NCBI GenBank assembly: GCA_031291055.1
Contig: JARLJU010000022.1
Location: 1-64,000 of the forward strand
Length of the DNA stretch: 64,000 bases
Origin: Rudaea sp.
GTDB taxonomy: Bacteria > Pseudomonadota > Gammaproteobacteria > Xanthomonadales > Rhodanobacteraceae
Direction: 5' to 3'
A program made the position numbers and the translations under genes. The notes under the pieces are model-generated. The model was not told the DNA's origin and ran no database searches. It worked only from the letters and a program-made list of their open reading frames with translations. This document shows positions 8,234 through 16,849 of the stretch, piece after piece. Each line of letters begins with the position of its first letter. Position 1 is the first letter of the stretch.

Positions 8234-9109
8234 TCAGTTCGGCTCATGACGTCGATTCGGCCACGAAGCACGCGTCAGACACGCGAGGTTGAAATTCGCT
8301 ATGCCCGCTGCGAGCAAGGCGTCGATGCTTGCCGGAACGCCACGCGTGTCCTGTCCCAGAAAAGCGAGGGCAGCGCGCAAGGCCGATATCGGCTCGCCAC
8401 GACCGACCGGCCGTGCGTGATCCTGCTTGGACAGCTTCTGACCGGTTGCATCCACTACCAGGGGCAGGTGCAGGTAGGCGGGAGTCGCAAATCCCAGCAG
8501 GCGCTGCAGGTGGATCTGGCGTGGCGTGGAATCGAGCAGATCGGCGCCGCGCACGATTTCGGTAATGCCCTGGAAGGCGTCGTCCACGACGACGGCAAGC
8601 TGATAGGCATACCATCCTTCCAGCCGCTTGATGACGAAATCGCCCACGTCCGAACCCAGGTTCTGCGCTTGCCGCCCGAGCGTCAGGTCATCGAAGCTGA
8701 TCGTCAAATCCGGTGCGCGCAGGCGCCATGCGCAGGCGCGCGAAGTGTCGGCGGGGGCGACACAGGCGTGGCGATGAAGCCCGCCCAGCGGCTCCAGGTC
8801 GACCCGGCTGCAGGCGCAGGCGAAAACATGACCGGCGTCGCACAAGCGCTGGAATGCGGCATTGTATGCCGCAATGCGCTGACTCTGGAATACGATGGGT
8901 TCGTCCGATTCCATACCGAATGCCGCCAGCGTGGCGAGGATATCGGCGGTGGCACCGGGAACCTCGCGCGGCGGATCGAGGTCTTCCACTCGTACTAGCC
9001 AGGTTCCGTTGAGCGCGCGCGCGCGCAACCAGCTCCCGAGCGCCGCGACCAGCGAACCGAAATGCAATGGCCCGGTGGGCGATGGCGCAAAACGGCCGCG
9101 GTAGGTCAT
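8234..9109 (-). CDS. gluQ: Glutamyl-Q tRNA(Asp) synthetase
   Basis: This 291-aa GluRS-like protein without an anticodon-binding domain transfers glutamate to queuosine at position 34 of tRNA-Asp. It has the class I HIGH-equivalent HFGS in FAPSPTGPLHFGSLVAALGS, the KMSKS-equivalent KLSKQ, and zinc-ligand cysteines in FACACS and RHACV. The start at MTYRGRFAP (9109) is preferred over an upstream in-frame start because family members begin just before GRFAPSPTG. It is divergent from htpX. In many gammaproteobacteria gluQ lies next to dksA; here dksA is about 15 kb away. Confidence 0.9.
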   Translation of the reverse strand: MTYRGRFAPSPTGPLHFGSLVAALGSWLRARALNGTWLVRVEDLDPPREVPGATADILATLAAFGMESDEPIVFQSQRIAAYNAAFQRLCDAGHVFACACSRVDLEPLGGLHRHACVAPADTSRACAWRLRAPDLTISFDDLTLGRQAQNLGSDVGDFVIKRLEGWYAYQLAVVVDDAFQGITEIVRGADLLDSTPRQIHLQRLLGFATPAYLHLPLVVDATGQKLSKQDHARPVGRGEPISALRAALAFLGQDTRGVPASIDALLAAGIANFNLACLTRASWPNRRHEPN

Positions 9110-9213
9110 TGGTAACGGGCTTGGATTCGCTTGAAATTGCCCAAGTCTACTCAACCTTGGGATTGCCGGCGGAGTACCCGCGGCCCGCGGAAATTTTTCG
9201 ATACGAGGTGATC

Positions 9214-10092
9214 ATGCTGCGCATTATCCTTTTCCTTGGCACCAACCTCGCCATCATGCTGGTGCTGAGCATCGTGGTGTCGATCTTTGGCCTTGATCGC
9301 TGGGCCTACAATCATTCAGGCATCAACCTGCAGGGCATGCTGGTGATGTGCGCCGTCTTCGGCATGGGCGGCGCGTTCATCTCGCTGGCCTTGTCCAAGA
9401 CCATTGCCAGGTATTCGGTCGGTGCGCAAGTCATCACGCAAGCGCGCGGTGCCGACGAGCAGTGGCTGCTCGACACGGTGCGCCATCATGCCCAGAACGC
9501 CGGCATCGGGATGCCCGAAGTGGCGCTGTACGAGGCGCCGGACATGAATGCATTCGCAACGGGCATGAGCAGGAATCACGCCTTGGTCGCGGTCAGCACA
9601 GGCCTGCTGCGCAGCATGAACCGCGACCAGATCTCCGCGGTGCTCGGCCACGAGATCACCCACGTGGCCAACGGCGACATGGTCACGATGGCGTTGATCC
9701 AGGGCGTGCTCAACACTTTCGTCATGTTCCTCGCCCGCATCATCGGTGGTGTGATCGACAGTGCGTTGCAGGGCGATCGCAACAACGAGCGTGGCGGCGG
9801 CATTGCCTACTTCCTGATCGTGATGCTGCTGCAATTCGTGTTCGGGATACTCGCGACGATCATCGTCATGTGGTTCTCGCGCTGGCGCGAATTCCGCGCG
9901 GACGCTGGCGGCGCCAGGCTGGGCGGACGCGAGAGCATGATCTCGGCGCTGCAGACCCTGTCAGGGAACCACGGTCAGAGCGGCCTGCCGAAGGCGGTTC
10001 AGGCATTTGGCATTTCCGGTGAGGGCGGAGTGGCGCGCCTGTTCATGAGCCATCCGCCGATCGAGGAACGCATCGCGGCGTTGCGGGCGTAA
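9214..10092 (+). CDS. htpX: Membrane zinc protease HtpX
   Basis: This 292-aa M48 family inner-membrane metalloprotease takes part in quality control of membrane proteins. Two transmembrane helices (about 2-25 and 36-58) precede the catalytic GHEITHVANGD zinc motif. Two more helices follow (about 158-180 and 192-215), then the third zinc-ligand region FRADAGGARL. The start at MLRIILFLG follows GAGGTGATC. It is convergent with the FimX-like gene; a GGTTG-type inverted repeat separates them. Confidence 0.93.
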   Translation: MLRIILFLGTNLAIMLVLSIVVSIFGLDRWAYNHSGINLQGMLVMCAVFGMGGAFISLALSKTIARYSVGAQVITQARGADEQWLLDTVRHHAQNAGIGMPEVALYEAPDMNAFATGMSRNHALVAVSTGLLRSMNRDQISAVLGHEITHVANGDMVTMALIQGVLNTFVMFLARIIGGVIDSALQGDRNNERGGGIAYFLIVMLLQFVFGILATIIVMWFSRWREFRADAGGARLGGRESMISALQTLSGNHGQSGLPKAVQAFGISGEGGVARLFMSHPPIEERIAALRA

Positions 10093-10099
10093 TGGAAAT

Positions 10100-10181
10100 G
10101 GTTGCCGGGTTTCGGTTGTCCGAAAAACCGGTAGCCGTGGGTCCGCGCTTAACGACAACCAGGAACCGACAACCGCCAACC
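10100..10181. repeat. GGTTG-type intergenic inverted repeat (copy 1)
   Basis: The left part begins GGTTGCCGGGTTTCGGTTG (10100). The right part ends CCGACAACCGCCAACC (10181), which is its approximate reverse complement. It occupies the gap between two convergent genes. Related copies are at 23569-23637 and 24576-24660. It can form a long imperfect hairpin and may stabilise or terminate both messages. Confidence 0.6.
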
Positions 10182-10186
10182 TCTTC

Positions 10187-12259
10187 TTAAGCTGTTTCGT
10201 AGGCCATCACTTTCTCGGGCTCCTGCAGGAAATTGCCCTGCACGAAGTTGACTCCGCATGAGAACAGGATCGACATGCTGGCCGCGTCCTCGACGAACTC
10301 GGCAATGGTGAGCTTGCCGGCGTGATGGGCCTGATCGCAGAGTTCCTTGATCTTGTCCTGGTTTTCCTTGTTCTTCGGCAGTTCGGCCATGAAGCTGCGG
10401 TCGATCTTCAGATAGTTCGCATCGACGTGCTTGAGCAACTGGAACGAATTCAGGCCGGAGCCGAACTGCTCCAGTGCAAAACCGCAATGCAGCTGCTTGA
10501 GGCCGTTGACGAAGGCACGCGCCGGCTTGAGGCTGGTGACGACCTTGCTCTCCGGCATTTCGAACACCAGTGCGTCGCCGCGCAGACGGGCGTTCTTCAG
10601 CTGCTGCGAGATCCACGGCAGCAGGGTCTGGTCATCCAGCGATTGCGGCGTCAGCTTGACGAAGAACGTGGTCTTGTGGCCGGCCTTTTCACGTTCGGCG
10701 AGGGCTTTGATGGCGCTCGAGATCACCCAGCGGTCGATGCTTGGCATCAATCCGTGCTGTTCCGCGATCGGCATGAAGAAATTCGGCGCGATCTCGCCCT
10801 TCGGACCCTGCATGCGCAACAGGATTTCGTAGAACTCGCCCTCGGCGCCGTGCAGGCTGATGATCGGCTGGTAGAAGAGCACGAATCCATTGTTTGCCAG
10901 TGCATCTCTGACCAGGGTCAGCCAGTGACGGTTCTTTTCCTCGTCGGCCTTGTCCTTGGCTGCTGGATCGAAGATGTTGACGCGGTTGCCGCCTTCTGCC
11001 TGCGCCGCTCGCAGGGCGTTGCTGGCTTGCGTCAGCACGGCCTGGGCGTTCGCGTTCTTTTCGCCGATCAGGGTTCCGCCAATGCTGACGTTCGCGTTCA
11101 CCGATTGCTTGCCGACCTCGAAAATCCGCTCCTCGAATGCCTTGCGCAACACTTCGCCGAGATGGCGCACGGCCTCGGCGTTGCGTCCGCCGATCAGCAC
11201 GCCGAACGTATGTTCGCCAAAGCGTCCGGCTACGTCGGATTCCTCGATATGCCGCCGCATGAGGTTGGCCATGTCGCCGAGCAATAGGTCGGCATTGCCC
11301 AGACCGACCGTGTCCAGAAGCGCCTTGAAATTGTCCGGTTCGACCAGGATCAGGGCCTGATCCTTGCCGCCCTTGGCCGCTTCGCCGATTGCGCGATCTA
11401 GCTCGGCCAGGCAGTACTGACGGTTGTACAGATCCGTGACCAGGTCCTTGGAGCGCAGAACGTCCAGCTCCTTGGCCATTTCCACGCTTATGGTCTGCTG
11501 GCGGAAGCTGATCTGCTGGCAGGGCTCGCCCTCGTAGCTGGCTTCCGCGAACTCCATGATCGCGTCGAAGGTGGTGCCGTCCGAGCGCTGCGCCTTCAGA
11601 TTCAGTTTCTGCGGCGGCTTCTCGCCCTTGGACAGTTTCTTCAGGAGGCTCTTGAAGTCGTCGGCGTCCTCCGGAGCGATCATGTCGAGAATCGACATGC
11701 CTTCGATTTCCTCGAAGTCCGAAAAACCCAGGACTTCCAGGTAGGCCTTGTTCGCGCGTACGTGCATGCCTTCATGCACGTACGCGATCGGATCGCGCGA
11801 GGAATCCAGCAACGCGTCGCAGCGACGTTCGGTCTCGCGCAACGAGGATTCCAGCCGGCGCACGCTGCGCCGCATGTTCAGGCTCTCGAATTCGCGGCGC
11901 ACGATCGATTGCACGTGCTCGGCGCGATTGCGCAGAGCCAGTGCGCGCGCGCCCTCGGCGAACGCGGCGACGATCACATTCTCGCTTGCGTGCGCGGTGA
12001 TCGCGATCAGTGCGATGTCCTTGCCGCCGCGGCCTGCCAGCGCCGCCACCTCGGAAAGCTTGACGCCCTGCGAGTCCAGGCTGGCCAGGATCATGTCCGG
12101 CGTCTGCGTTTCGAGCTGCACGGCAAGCTCTTCGGCCGTACCTGCGCGGGTCGGGCGAACGGCGATGCCGCCGTTGCGCAGCATGCTGATCAACTGCTCG
12201 GCTTCATCGACCGAGTCCTCGATCAGCAACAGTTTGACTACATTGTCTTGTTTGGTCAT
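10187..12259 (-). CDS. fimX: FimX-like REC-PAS-GGDEF-EAL protein with degenerate catalytic motifs
   Basis: This 690-aa protein matches the length and domain order of FimX, the cyclic-di-GMP receptor for type IV pilus assembly. Residues 8-125 are a receiver-like domain whose phosphoacceptor region is altered (ILASLDSQG). Residues 145-265 are PAS. Residues 270-430 are GGDEF with GGDEF degraded to GEHTF (GRFGEHTFGVLI). Residues 440-680 are EAL with YEILLRM instead of EAL. Both enzymatic sites therefore look dead, consistent with a c-di-GMP effector. The assignment to FimX rather than another degenerate GGDEF-EAL protein rests on length, order and the E-x-L-L-R motif. Confidence 0.75.
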   Translation of the reverse strand: MTKQDNVVKLLLIEDSVDEAEQLISMLRNGGIAVRPTRAGTAEELAVQLETQTPDMILASLDSQGVKLSEVAALAGRGGKDIALIAITAHASENVIVAAFAEGARALALRNRAEHVQSIVRREFESLNMRRSVRRLESSLRETERRCDALLDSSRDPIAYVHEGMHVRANKAYLEVLGFSDFEEIEGMSILDMIAPEDADDFKSLLKKLSKGEKPPQKLNLKAQRSDGTTFDAIMEFAEASYEGEPCQQISFRQQTISVEMAKELDVLRSKDLVTDLYNRQYCLAELDRAIGEAAKGGKDQALILVEPDNFKALLDTVGLGNADLLLGDMANLMRRHIEESDVAGRFGEHTFGVLIGGRNAEAVRHLGEVLRKAFEERIFEVGKQSVNANVSIGGTLIGEKNANAQAVLTQASNALRAAQAEGGNRVNIFDPAAKDKADEEKNRHWLTLVRDALANNGFVLFYQPIISLHGAEGEFYEILLRMQGPKGEIAPNFFMPIAEQHGLMPSIDRWVISSAIKALAEREKAGHKTTFFVKLTPQSLDDQTLLPWISQQLKNARLRGDALVFEMPESKVVTSLKPARAFVNGLKQLHCGFALEQFGSGLNSFQLLKHVDANYLKIDRSFMAELPKNKENQDKIKELCDQAHHAGKLTIAEFVEDAASMSILFSCGVNFVQGNFLQEPEKVMAYETA

Positions 12260-12344
12260 TGGGAACGACTTTTACTCGATTCTGCCGAGCATTTCCACCT
12301 GACAAACGGCAGGGATTGCCCCGCCAGCGGCGGATTGCACCCGC

Positions 12345-13418
12345 TCAGAGCAAAGTTTTCCCCGGTTCCCCGGCGGTCTCGCGCACCAGCCGCGGCACGA
12401 GATAGCCGGATATGCGTCTGCGCAACGCCTCGATCAGGTCGCGCGCGGCAGCGTCGTTCACGGCAAAATGCGCTGCGCCGGCCACGTGATCGAGCTGGTG
12501 CAGATAGTAGGGAATCACGCCGCAATCGAACAATCGCTCCGACAGGGCCGCCAGCGCGGTCACCGTATCATTGATGCCGCGCAGGAGCACCGATTGGTTG
12601 AGCAGGCTGGCACCGTTGGCGCGCAGCCGTGCGCAGGCGTCGGCGACGCCGCCGTCGATCTCGTTCGCATGATTGGCGTGCAACACGACGGCAACCGGCC
12701 ACGGCAACTGCCGCAGCCATGCGCCGAATTCCTCATCCACGCGCTCGGGCAAGACCACCGGCAGGCGTGTATGGATGCGCAGACGGCGCAGATGCGGAAC
12801 CGAAGCCAATGCGTCACTCAATTCAGCCAGCTTGGGCGTCGACAGCGCAAGCGGATCGCCGCCGGAGAGGATCACCTCGTCGATGCCGGTATCGCCACGG
12901 ATATGTCCCACCGCATCGCGCCACCCGTTGGCTGCCGCGGTTTCTTCCGCGTAGGGAAAGTGCCGGCGGAAACAGTATCGGCAGTGCACGGCGCAGGAAC
13001 CGGTGGCGATCAGCAACGCGCGGCCGTGATATTTTTGCAGCACGCCGCTGGCAGCACGCGCGGCCAGATCACCTACCGCGTCGGGAATGAATCCAGCCAC
13101 ATCGAGCAGCTCCGCAGCCTGCGGCAGGACCTGCAGCAGCAACGGATCGGCCGCGTCGCCGCGGCGCATGCGCGCAACAAAGCCATGCGGTACGCGCAAT
13201 GCAAACCCGGTATCGCCCGCGGGCAGCAAGGTGGCGGCCAGATGGCCCAGATCGAGCAGTTCGAGCAGTTCGTGCGGGTCGACGACAGCGTCGCGCCACA
13301 GCTGTTGCCAGCGGCGCAAATTTCGCGGCGGCGCGGAATCGGTTTCAGCAGGATTGCATGCGGCTGCGGGATTTTCATCGGCGACGTACTGCGCGCGACG
13401 GGGGCTTGCGGTTATCAT
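12345..13418 (-). CDS. epmB: EF-P lysine 2,3-aminomutase EpmB
   Basis: This 357-aa radical SAM enzyme of the KamA family converts (S)-alpha-lysine to (R)-beta-lysine for modification of elongation factor P. The cluster-binding CAVHCRYC is at residues 142-149 (C-x3-C-x2-C). LSGGDPL and HTRLPVVLPERV follow as usual. The start at MITASPRR (13418) overlaps the promoter zone of the divergent efp gene. The adjacency of enzyme and substrate supports both calls. The ligase EpmA is not in the window. Confidence 0.92.
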   Translation of the reverse strand: MITASPRRAQYVADENPAAACNPAETDSAPPRNLRRWQQLWRDAVVDPHELLELLDLGHLAATLLPAGDTGFALRVPHGFVARMRRGDAADPLLLQVLPQAAELLDVAGFIPDAVGDLAARAASGVLQKYHGRALLIATGSCAVHCRYCFRRHFPYAEETAAANGWRDAVGHIRGDTGIDEVILSGGDPLALSTPKLAELSDALASVPHLRRLRIHTRLPVVLPERVDEEFGAWLRQLPWPVAVVLHANHANEIDGGVADACARLRANGASLLNQSVLLRGINDTVTALAALSERLFDCGVIPYYLHQLDHVAGAAHFAVNDAAARDLIEALRRRISGYLVPRLVRETAGEPGKTLL

Positions 13419-13431
13419 TCGGGTTCTGATC

Positions 13432-13450
13432 GCCGGTACGCCGGCTTTTT
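13432..13450 (+). terminator. Terminator-like hairpin in the efp leader
   Basis: GCCGG (13432-13436), loop TACG, CCGGC (13441-13445), then TTTTT. It lies 58 bases before the efp start and just downstream of the epmB start on the other strand. If efp is transcribed from upstream of it, this is either a leader hairpin or an attenuator. The stem is only 5 bp. Confidence 0.4.
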
Positions 13451-13507
13451 CATCGATTTCCCATTTTAGCCGCTTTCCCCAGCGGTTCGTTGCACAACGG
13501 AGCATGT

Positions 13508-14074
13508 ATGGCCAGTTATGGCATGAACGACGTCAAGAACGGCATGAAGATCATCGTCGATGGTTATCCGTGCACGATCGTGGATACCGAATACGTGAAA
13601 CCCGGCAAGGGCCAGGCCTTCACCCGGGTCAAGTACCGCAACATCAAGACCGGCCGCGTCGTCGAGCTGACGATGAAGTCGACCGACTCGATCGAATCGG
13701 CCGACGTGGTCGATACCGATATGGAATACCTCTACAGCGACGGCGAGTTCTGGCACTTCATGCACCCGGAAACGCATGAGCAGATAGCCGCCGACAAGAA
13801 CGCGATGGTCGATGCAGAGAAGTGGCTCAAGGGCAACGAAACCTGCATCGTGACCTTGTGGAACGATACGCCGCTGATCGTGGGCGCGCCGAATTTCGTC
13901 GAGTTGACCATTGTCGAGACAGATCCGGGCGTCAAGGGCGACACCGCCGGGAGCGGCGGCAAGCCGGCAAAGCTCGAGACCGGCGCCACGGTGCGCGTGC
14001 CGCTGTTTGTGGGGCAGGGCGAAATCATCAAGGTGGATACGCGTACCGGCGAATATGTGAGTCGGGTCAAGTGA
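13508..14074 (+). CDS. efp: Translation elongation factor P
   Basis: This 188-aa protein relieves ribosome stalling at proline runs. The modification loop VKPGKGQAF places Lys34 exactly at the beta-lysylation site, matching the presence of epmB. The three OB-type domains are intact ([13 protein letters not shown] near the N-terminus; [20 protein letters not shown] in the middle; [25 protein letters not shown] at the end). The start at 13508 gives the family's normal length. It is divergent from epmB. Confidence 0.97.
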   Translation: MASYGMNDVKNGMKIIVDGYPCTIVDTEYVKPGKGQAFTRVKYRNIKTGRVVELTMKSTDSIESADVVDTDMEYLYSDGEFWHFMHPETHEQIAADKNAMVDAEKWLKGNETCIVTLWNDTPLIVGAPNFVELTIVETDPGVKGDTAGSGGKPAKLETGATVRVPLFVGQGEIIKVDTRTGEYVSRVK

Positions 14075-14089
14075 GAACGAGGCCTGGAG

Positions 14090-14110
14090 CCGGGGGCCGG
14101 GGGCCGGGGG
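14090..14110. repeat. Three tandem CCGGGGG units
   Basis: Three perfect 7-bp units lie between efp and the deaminase gene, flanked by GGAGC and CTG. This is a short G-rich run that could form unusual structure in the message; no further role is visible. Confidence 0.5.
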
Positions 14111-14149
14111 CTGTAACGCGCTCGTTTCTTCAGCTCGCGGACTACGCGT

Positions 14150-15475
14150 ATGCGCTCAGTCGATCACATCCTTGAAGCCCGCTGGGTCGTTCCCGTCGAA
14201 CCGCACGGCGTCGTGTTCGAACACCACGCGGTCGCCATCGCTGGCGGCATGATAGCCGAAATGCTGCCGCTCGCCGCAGCACGGGAAAAATACGCACACG
14301 CCAAACGCGTCGATTTATCCGGACACGCGCTGATTCCGGGTCTGGTCAATACGCACACACACAATGCCATGACCCTGATGCGCGGGCTGGCCGACGACCT
14401 GCCGCTGATGGTGTGGCTGCAGGAGCATATCTGGCCGGCCGAGGCAAAGGTCATGGGCGCCGGGTTCGTGCATGACGGTGTCGAACTGGCGATCGCCGAA
14501 ATGCTGCGCGGCGGAACGACTTGCTGCAACGAGAACTATTTCTTTCCGGACGTGCAGGCGGCGACGTACCTGCGCCACGGCTTCCGCGCTGCGATCGGTC
14601 TGCCGTTCATCGAATTTCCCAGTGCCTGGGCACAGAGCCGCGACGAGTATTTCGACAAGAACCTCGCAGTCCATGACGATTTCAAGAGGGAAGCGCTGAT
14701 CACGATCACGCTGGCGCCGCACGCGCCGTACACGGTCGGCGACGAAAGCTTCGCGCGCATCCGCATGTTGTCGGACCACCTCGATCTGCCCGTGCATCTG
14801 CATCTGCACGAAACCGCGCAGGAAGTGGAGGATTCGCGCAAGCAGCACGGCATGCGTCCGTTCGCACGGCTGCAGGCGCAAGGACTCGTCAACGATCATC
14901 TGATAGCCGTGCACATGACCCAGTTGACCGAAGCCGAAATCGCCGCGTGTGCAGAAGCCGGCGTGTCGGTCGCGCATTGCCCGGAATCCAATCTCAAACT
15001 CGCGAGCGGCTTCTGCCCGGCGGAGAAACTGCGTCGTGCCGGCGTCAATCTGGCTCTGGGCACTGATGGCTGCGCCAGCAACAACGATCTGGACATGTTC
15101 GGCGAAATGCGCACGGCGGCCTTGCTCGCGAAAGGCGTGGCCGGCGATGCCAGCGCATTCGATGCGGCTTATGCATTGCGGGCGGCGACCCTGAATGGCG
15201 CGAAAGCGCTCGGCATTGCCGATCGCATCGGCTCGATCGTCGCCGGCAAGCAGGCCGACCTGACCGCGGTGCGCCTGGACGTACTGGAAACGCAACCTTT
15301 ATACAATGCAATTTCGCAACTTGTATACGCTACCGGCCGGCATCAGGTCAGCGATGTGTGGATAGCGGGCGTGCGCAAGCTGGAAAATGGAGTGTTGTTC
15401 GGGTTGGACGAGGATGAACTGAAAGCGAAGGCGCGCGACTGGCGTGAACGCATGCAGGCCGATTCGAAATCATGA
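14150..15475 (+). CDS. mtaD: TRZ/ATZ-family 5-methylthioadenosine/S-adenosylhomocysteine deaminase
   Basis: This 441-aa amidohydrolase has the metal-binding NTHTHNAMTLMRG (residues ~67-79), LHLHETAQEV, a conserved His in IAVHMTQL, AHCPESNLKLASG and the metal Asp in LGTDGCASNNDLDM. The family deaminates methylthioadenosine or S-adenosylhomocysteine to the inosine forms. The order mtaD-ubiG-HAD phosphatase is also seen in Pseudomonas, supporting orthology. It overlaps ubiG by four bases (ATGA). Related TRZ/ATZ enzymes act on other heterocycles, so the substrate is inferred. Confidence 0.85.
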   Translation: MRSVDHILEARWVVPVEPHGVVFEHHAVAIAGGMIAEMLPLAAAREKYAHAKRVDLSGHALIPGLVNTHTHNAMTLMRGLADDLPLMVWLQEHIWPAEAKVMGAGFVHDGVELAIAEMLRGGTTCCNENYFFPDVQAATYLRHGFRAAIGLPFIEFPSAWAQSRDEYFDKNLAVHDDFKREALITITLAPHAPYTVGDESFARIRMLSDHLDLPVHLHLHETAQEVEDSRKQHGMRPFARLQAQGLVNDHLIAVHMTQLTEAEIAACAEAGVSVAHCPESNLKLASGFCPAEKLRRAGVNLALGTDGCASNNDLDMFGEMRTAALLAKGVAGDASAFDAAYALRAATLNGAKALGIADRIGSIVAGKQADLTAVRLDVLETQPLYNAISQLVYATGRHQVSDVWIAGVRKLENGVLFGLDEDELKAKARDWRERMQADSKS

Positions 15476-16176
15476 GCGCAATCAACGTCAACCCTGCCGA
15501 AACCGCGAAATTCGATCGCCTTGCGGCACGCTGGTGGGATCCGAACGGCGAGTCGCGGCCGTTGCACGATCTCAATCCCGTGCGCCTGAATTACGTGGCC
15601 GGACGCATCGCGCTGAAAGCGGCACGCGTGCTCGATGTCGGCTGCGGCGGCGGGATCCTGAGCGAGGCGCTGGCGGCGGCGGGTGCCGACGTCGTCGGCA
15701 TCGATCTGGCCCCGCGCGTGCTCGACGTGGCGCGGCTGCATCTGCACGAATCGGGACGAAAGATCGACTACCGTGAAATCAGCGTCGAAGCGCTCGCCCA
15801 GGAAGCTCCCGGCGCATTTGATGCGATCACATGCATGGAATTGCTTGAGCACGTGCCGGATCCCGGCAGCGTGGTCGTTGCCTGCGCGCGCTTGCTCAAG
15901 CCGGGCGGACGCCTGTTCCTGTCGACGCTCAATCGCACACCGCTGGCCTTCGGCGCCGCGATCGCCGGCGCCGAGTACATCTTGAACCTGCTGCCGCGCG
16001 GCACGCATCACTATGCGCAATTCATCCGTCCGTCGGAACTGGCCTCGGCACTGCGCAGCGCGGGCCTGGAGCTGGAAGATCTCAGTGGCCTGGGCTACAG
16101 CCCGCTGACACGCAGGGCCTGGATTGCGCAAAGTACACAAGTCAACTACCTTGCCTGCGCGCGCAAGCCGGGATGA
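15472..16176 (+). CDS. ubiG: Ubiquinone biosynthesis O-methyltransferase UbiG
   Basis: This 234-aa SAM-dependent methyltransferase acts at two O-methylation steps of ubiquinone synthesis. The N-terminal signature is FDRLAARWWDPNGESRPLHD. Motif I is VLDVGCGGGILSEALAAAG. EHVPDP and the conserved PRGTHHYAQFIRPSEL block follow. It overlaps both neighbours by four bases (ATGA at each end), implying translational coupling with mtaD and the HAD phosphatase. Confidence 0.95.
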   Translation: MSAINVNPAETAKFDRLAARWWDPNGESRPLHDLNPVRLNYVAGRIALKAARVLDVGCGGGILSEALAAAGADVVGIDLAPRVLDVARLHLHESGRKIDYREISVEALAQEAPGAFDAITCMELLEHVPDPGSVVVACARLLKPGGRLFLSTLNRTPLAFGAAIAGAEYILNLLPRGTHHYAQFIRPSELASALRSAGLELEDLSGLGYSPLTRRAWIAQSTQVNYLACARKPG

Positions 16177-16841
16177 GATTGCACGGAAGCGACATTCGTG
16201 CCGTGTTGTTCGATCTCGATGGCACCCTGGTCGATTCGGCGCCGGATCTGATCGTCGCCATGCAGCGCCTGCGCACCGAAGAGGGCGAGTCGCCCGCGGA
16301 CGCCGCGGGCGTCGGCGCCATCGTCTCCAAGGGTGGACGTGCAATGCTGCGGCGCGGGTTTCCCGGCGCAGACGAGGCGCGCATCGAATCCTTCTTGCCG
16401 CGGTTTCTGGATCTGTACTTCGAAGCGATCGCCGTGCATACGCGGACCTATCCTGGAATCGACGCAGCGCTCGCGGCGCTCGATAACTGCCGGGTACCGT
16501 GGGGCATCGTCACCAACAAGCCCGGCTGGCTGGCGCGCGCCCTGCTCGCCGAACTGAAACTGGACGCGCGCTGCGCGGCGCTGGTCTGCGGCGATTGCCT
16601 GGCGACGAGAAAGCCCGATCCGGAACCGATCTTGCGCGCTTGCACGCTGGCAGGTGTCGACGCGGCGCACAGCGTCTATGTCGGTGACGACGTGCGCGAT
16701 ATCGAAGCCGGCCGGCGCGCCGGAACGATGACGGTCGCCGCCGGCTGGGGTTATCTGGCGGGCGAGGATCCGCGCGGCTGGCAGGCGGATATCGTTGTCG
16801 CCATGCCGCACGATCTGCCCGCCGCGCTTGGACTTGGCTGA
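16173..16841 (+). CDS. HAD phosphatase of the MupP/Gph type
   Basis: It encodes 222 aa with HAD motif I (LFDLDGTLVDS), motif II Thr in IVTNKPGW, motif III Lys in RKPDPEPIL and motif IV GDDVRDIEAG. The gene immediately after ubiG in Pseudomonas is mupP (N-acetylmuramic acid 6-phosphate phosphatase, cell-wall recycling). This protein shares the KPDPEPIL..C and GDDVRDIEAGRRAGT features with it. It is often annotated as phosphoglycolate phosphatase (gph). I cannot separate the two from sequence alone; the context favours MupP. Confidence 0.75.
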   Translation: MRLHGSDIRAVLFDLDGTLVDSAPDLIVAMQRLRTEEGESPADAAGVGAIVSKGGRAMLRRGFPGADEARIESFLPRFLDLYFEAIAVHTRTYPGIDAALAALDNCRVPWGIVTNKPGWLARALLAELKLDARCAALVCGDCLATRKPDPEPILRACTLAGVDAAHSVYVGDDVRDIEAGRRAGTMTVAAGWGYLAGEDPRGWQADIVVAMPHDLPAALGLG

Positions 16842-16849
16842 GGTCTAGC

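Noticed and set aside
10187-12259. Active diguanylate cyclase/phosphodiesterase
   Set aside because: GGDEF reads GEHTF and EAL reads EIL, so neither catalytic site is intact.
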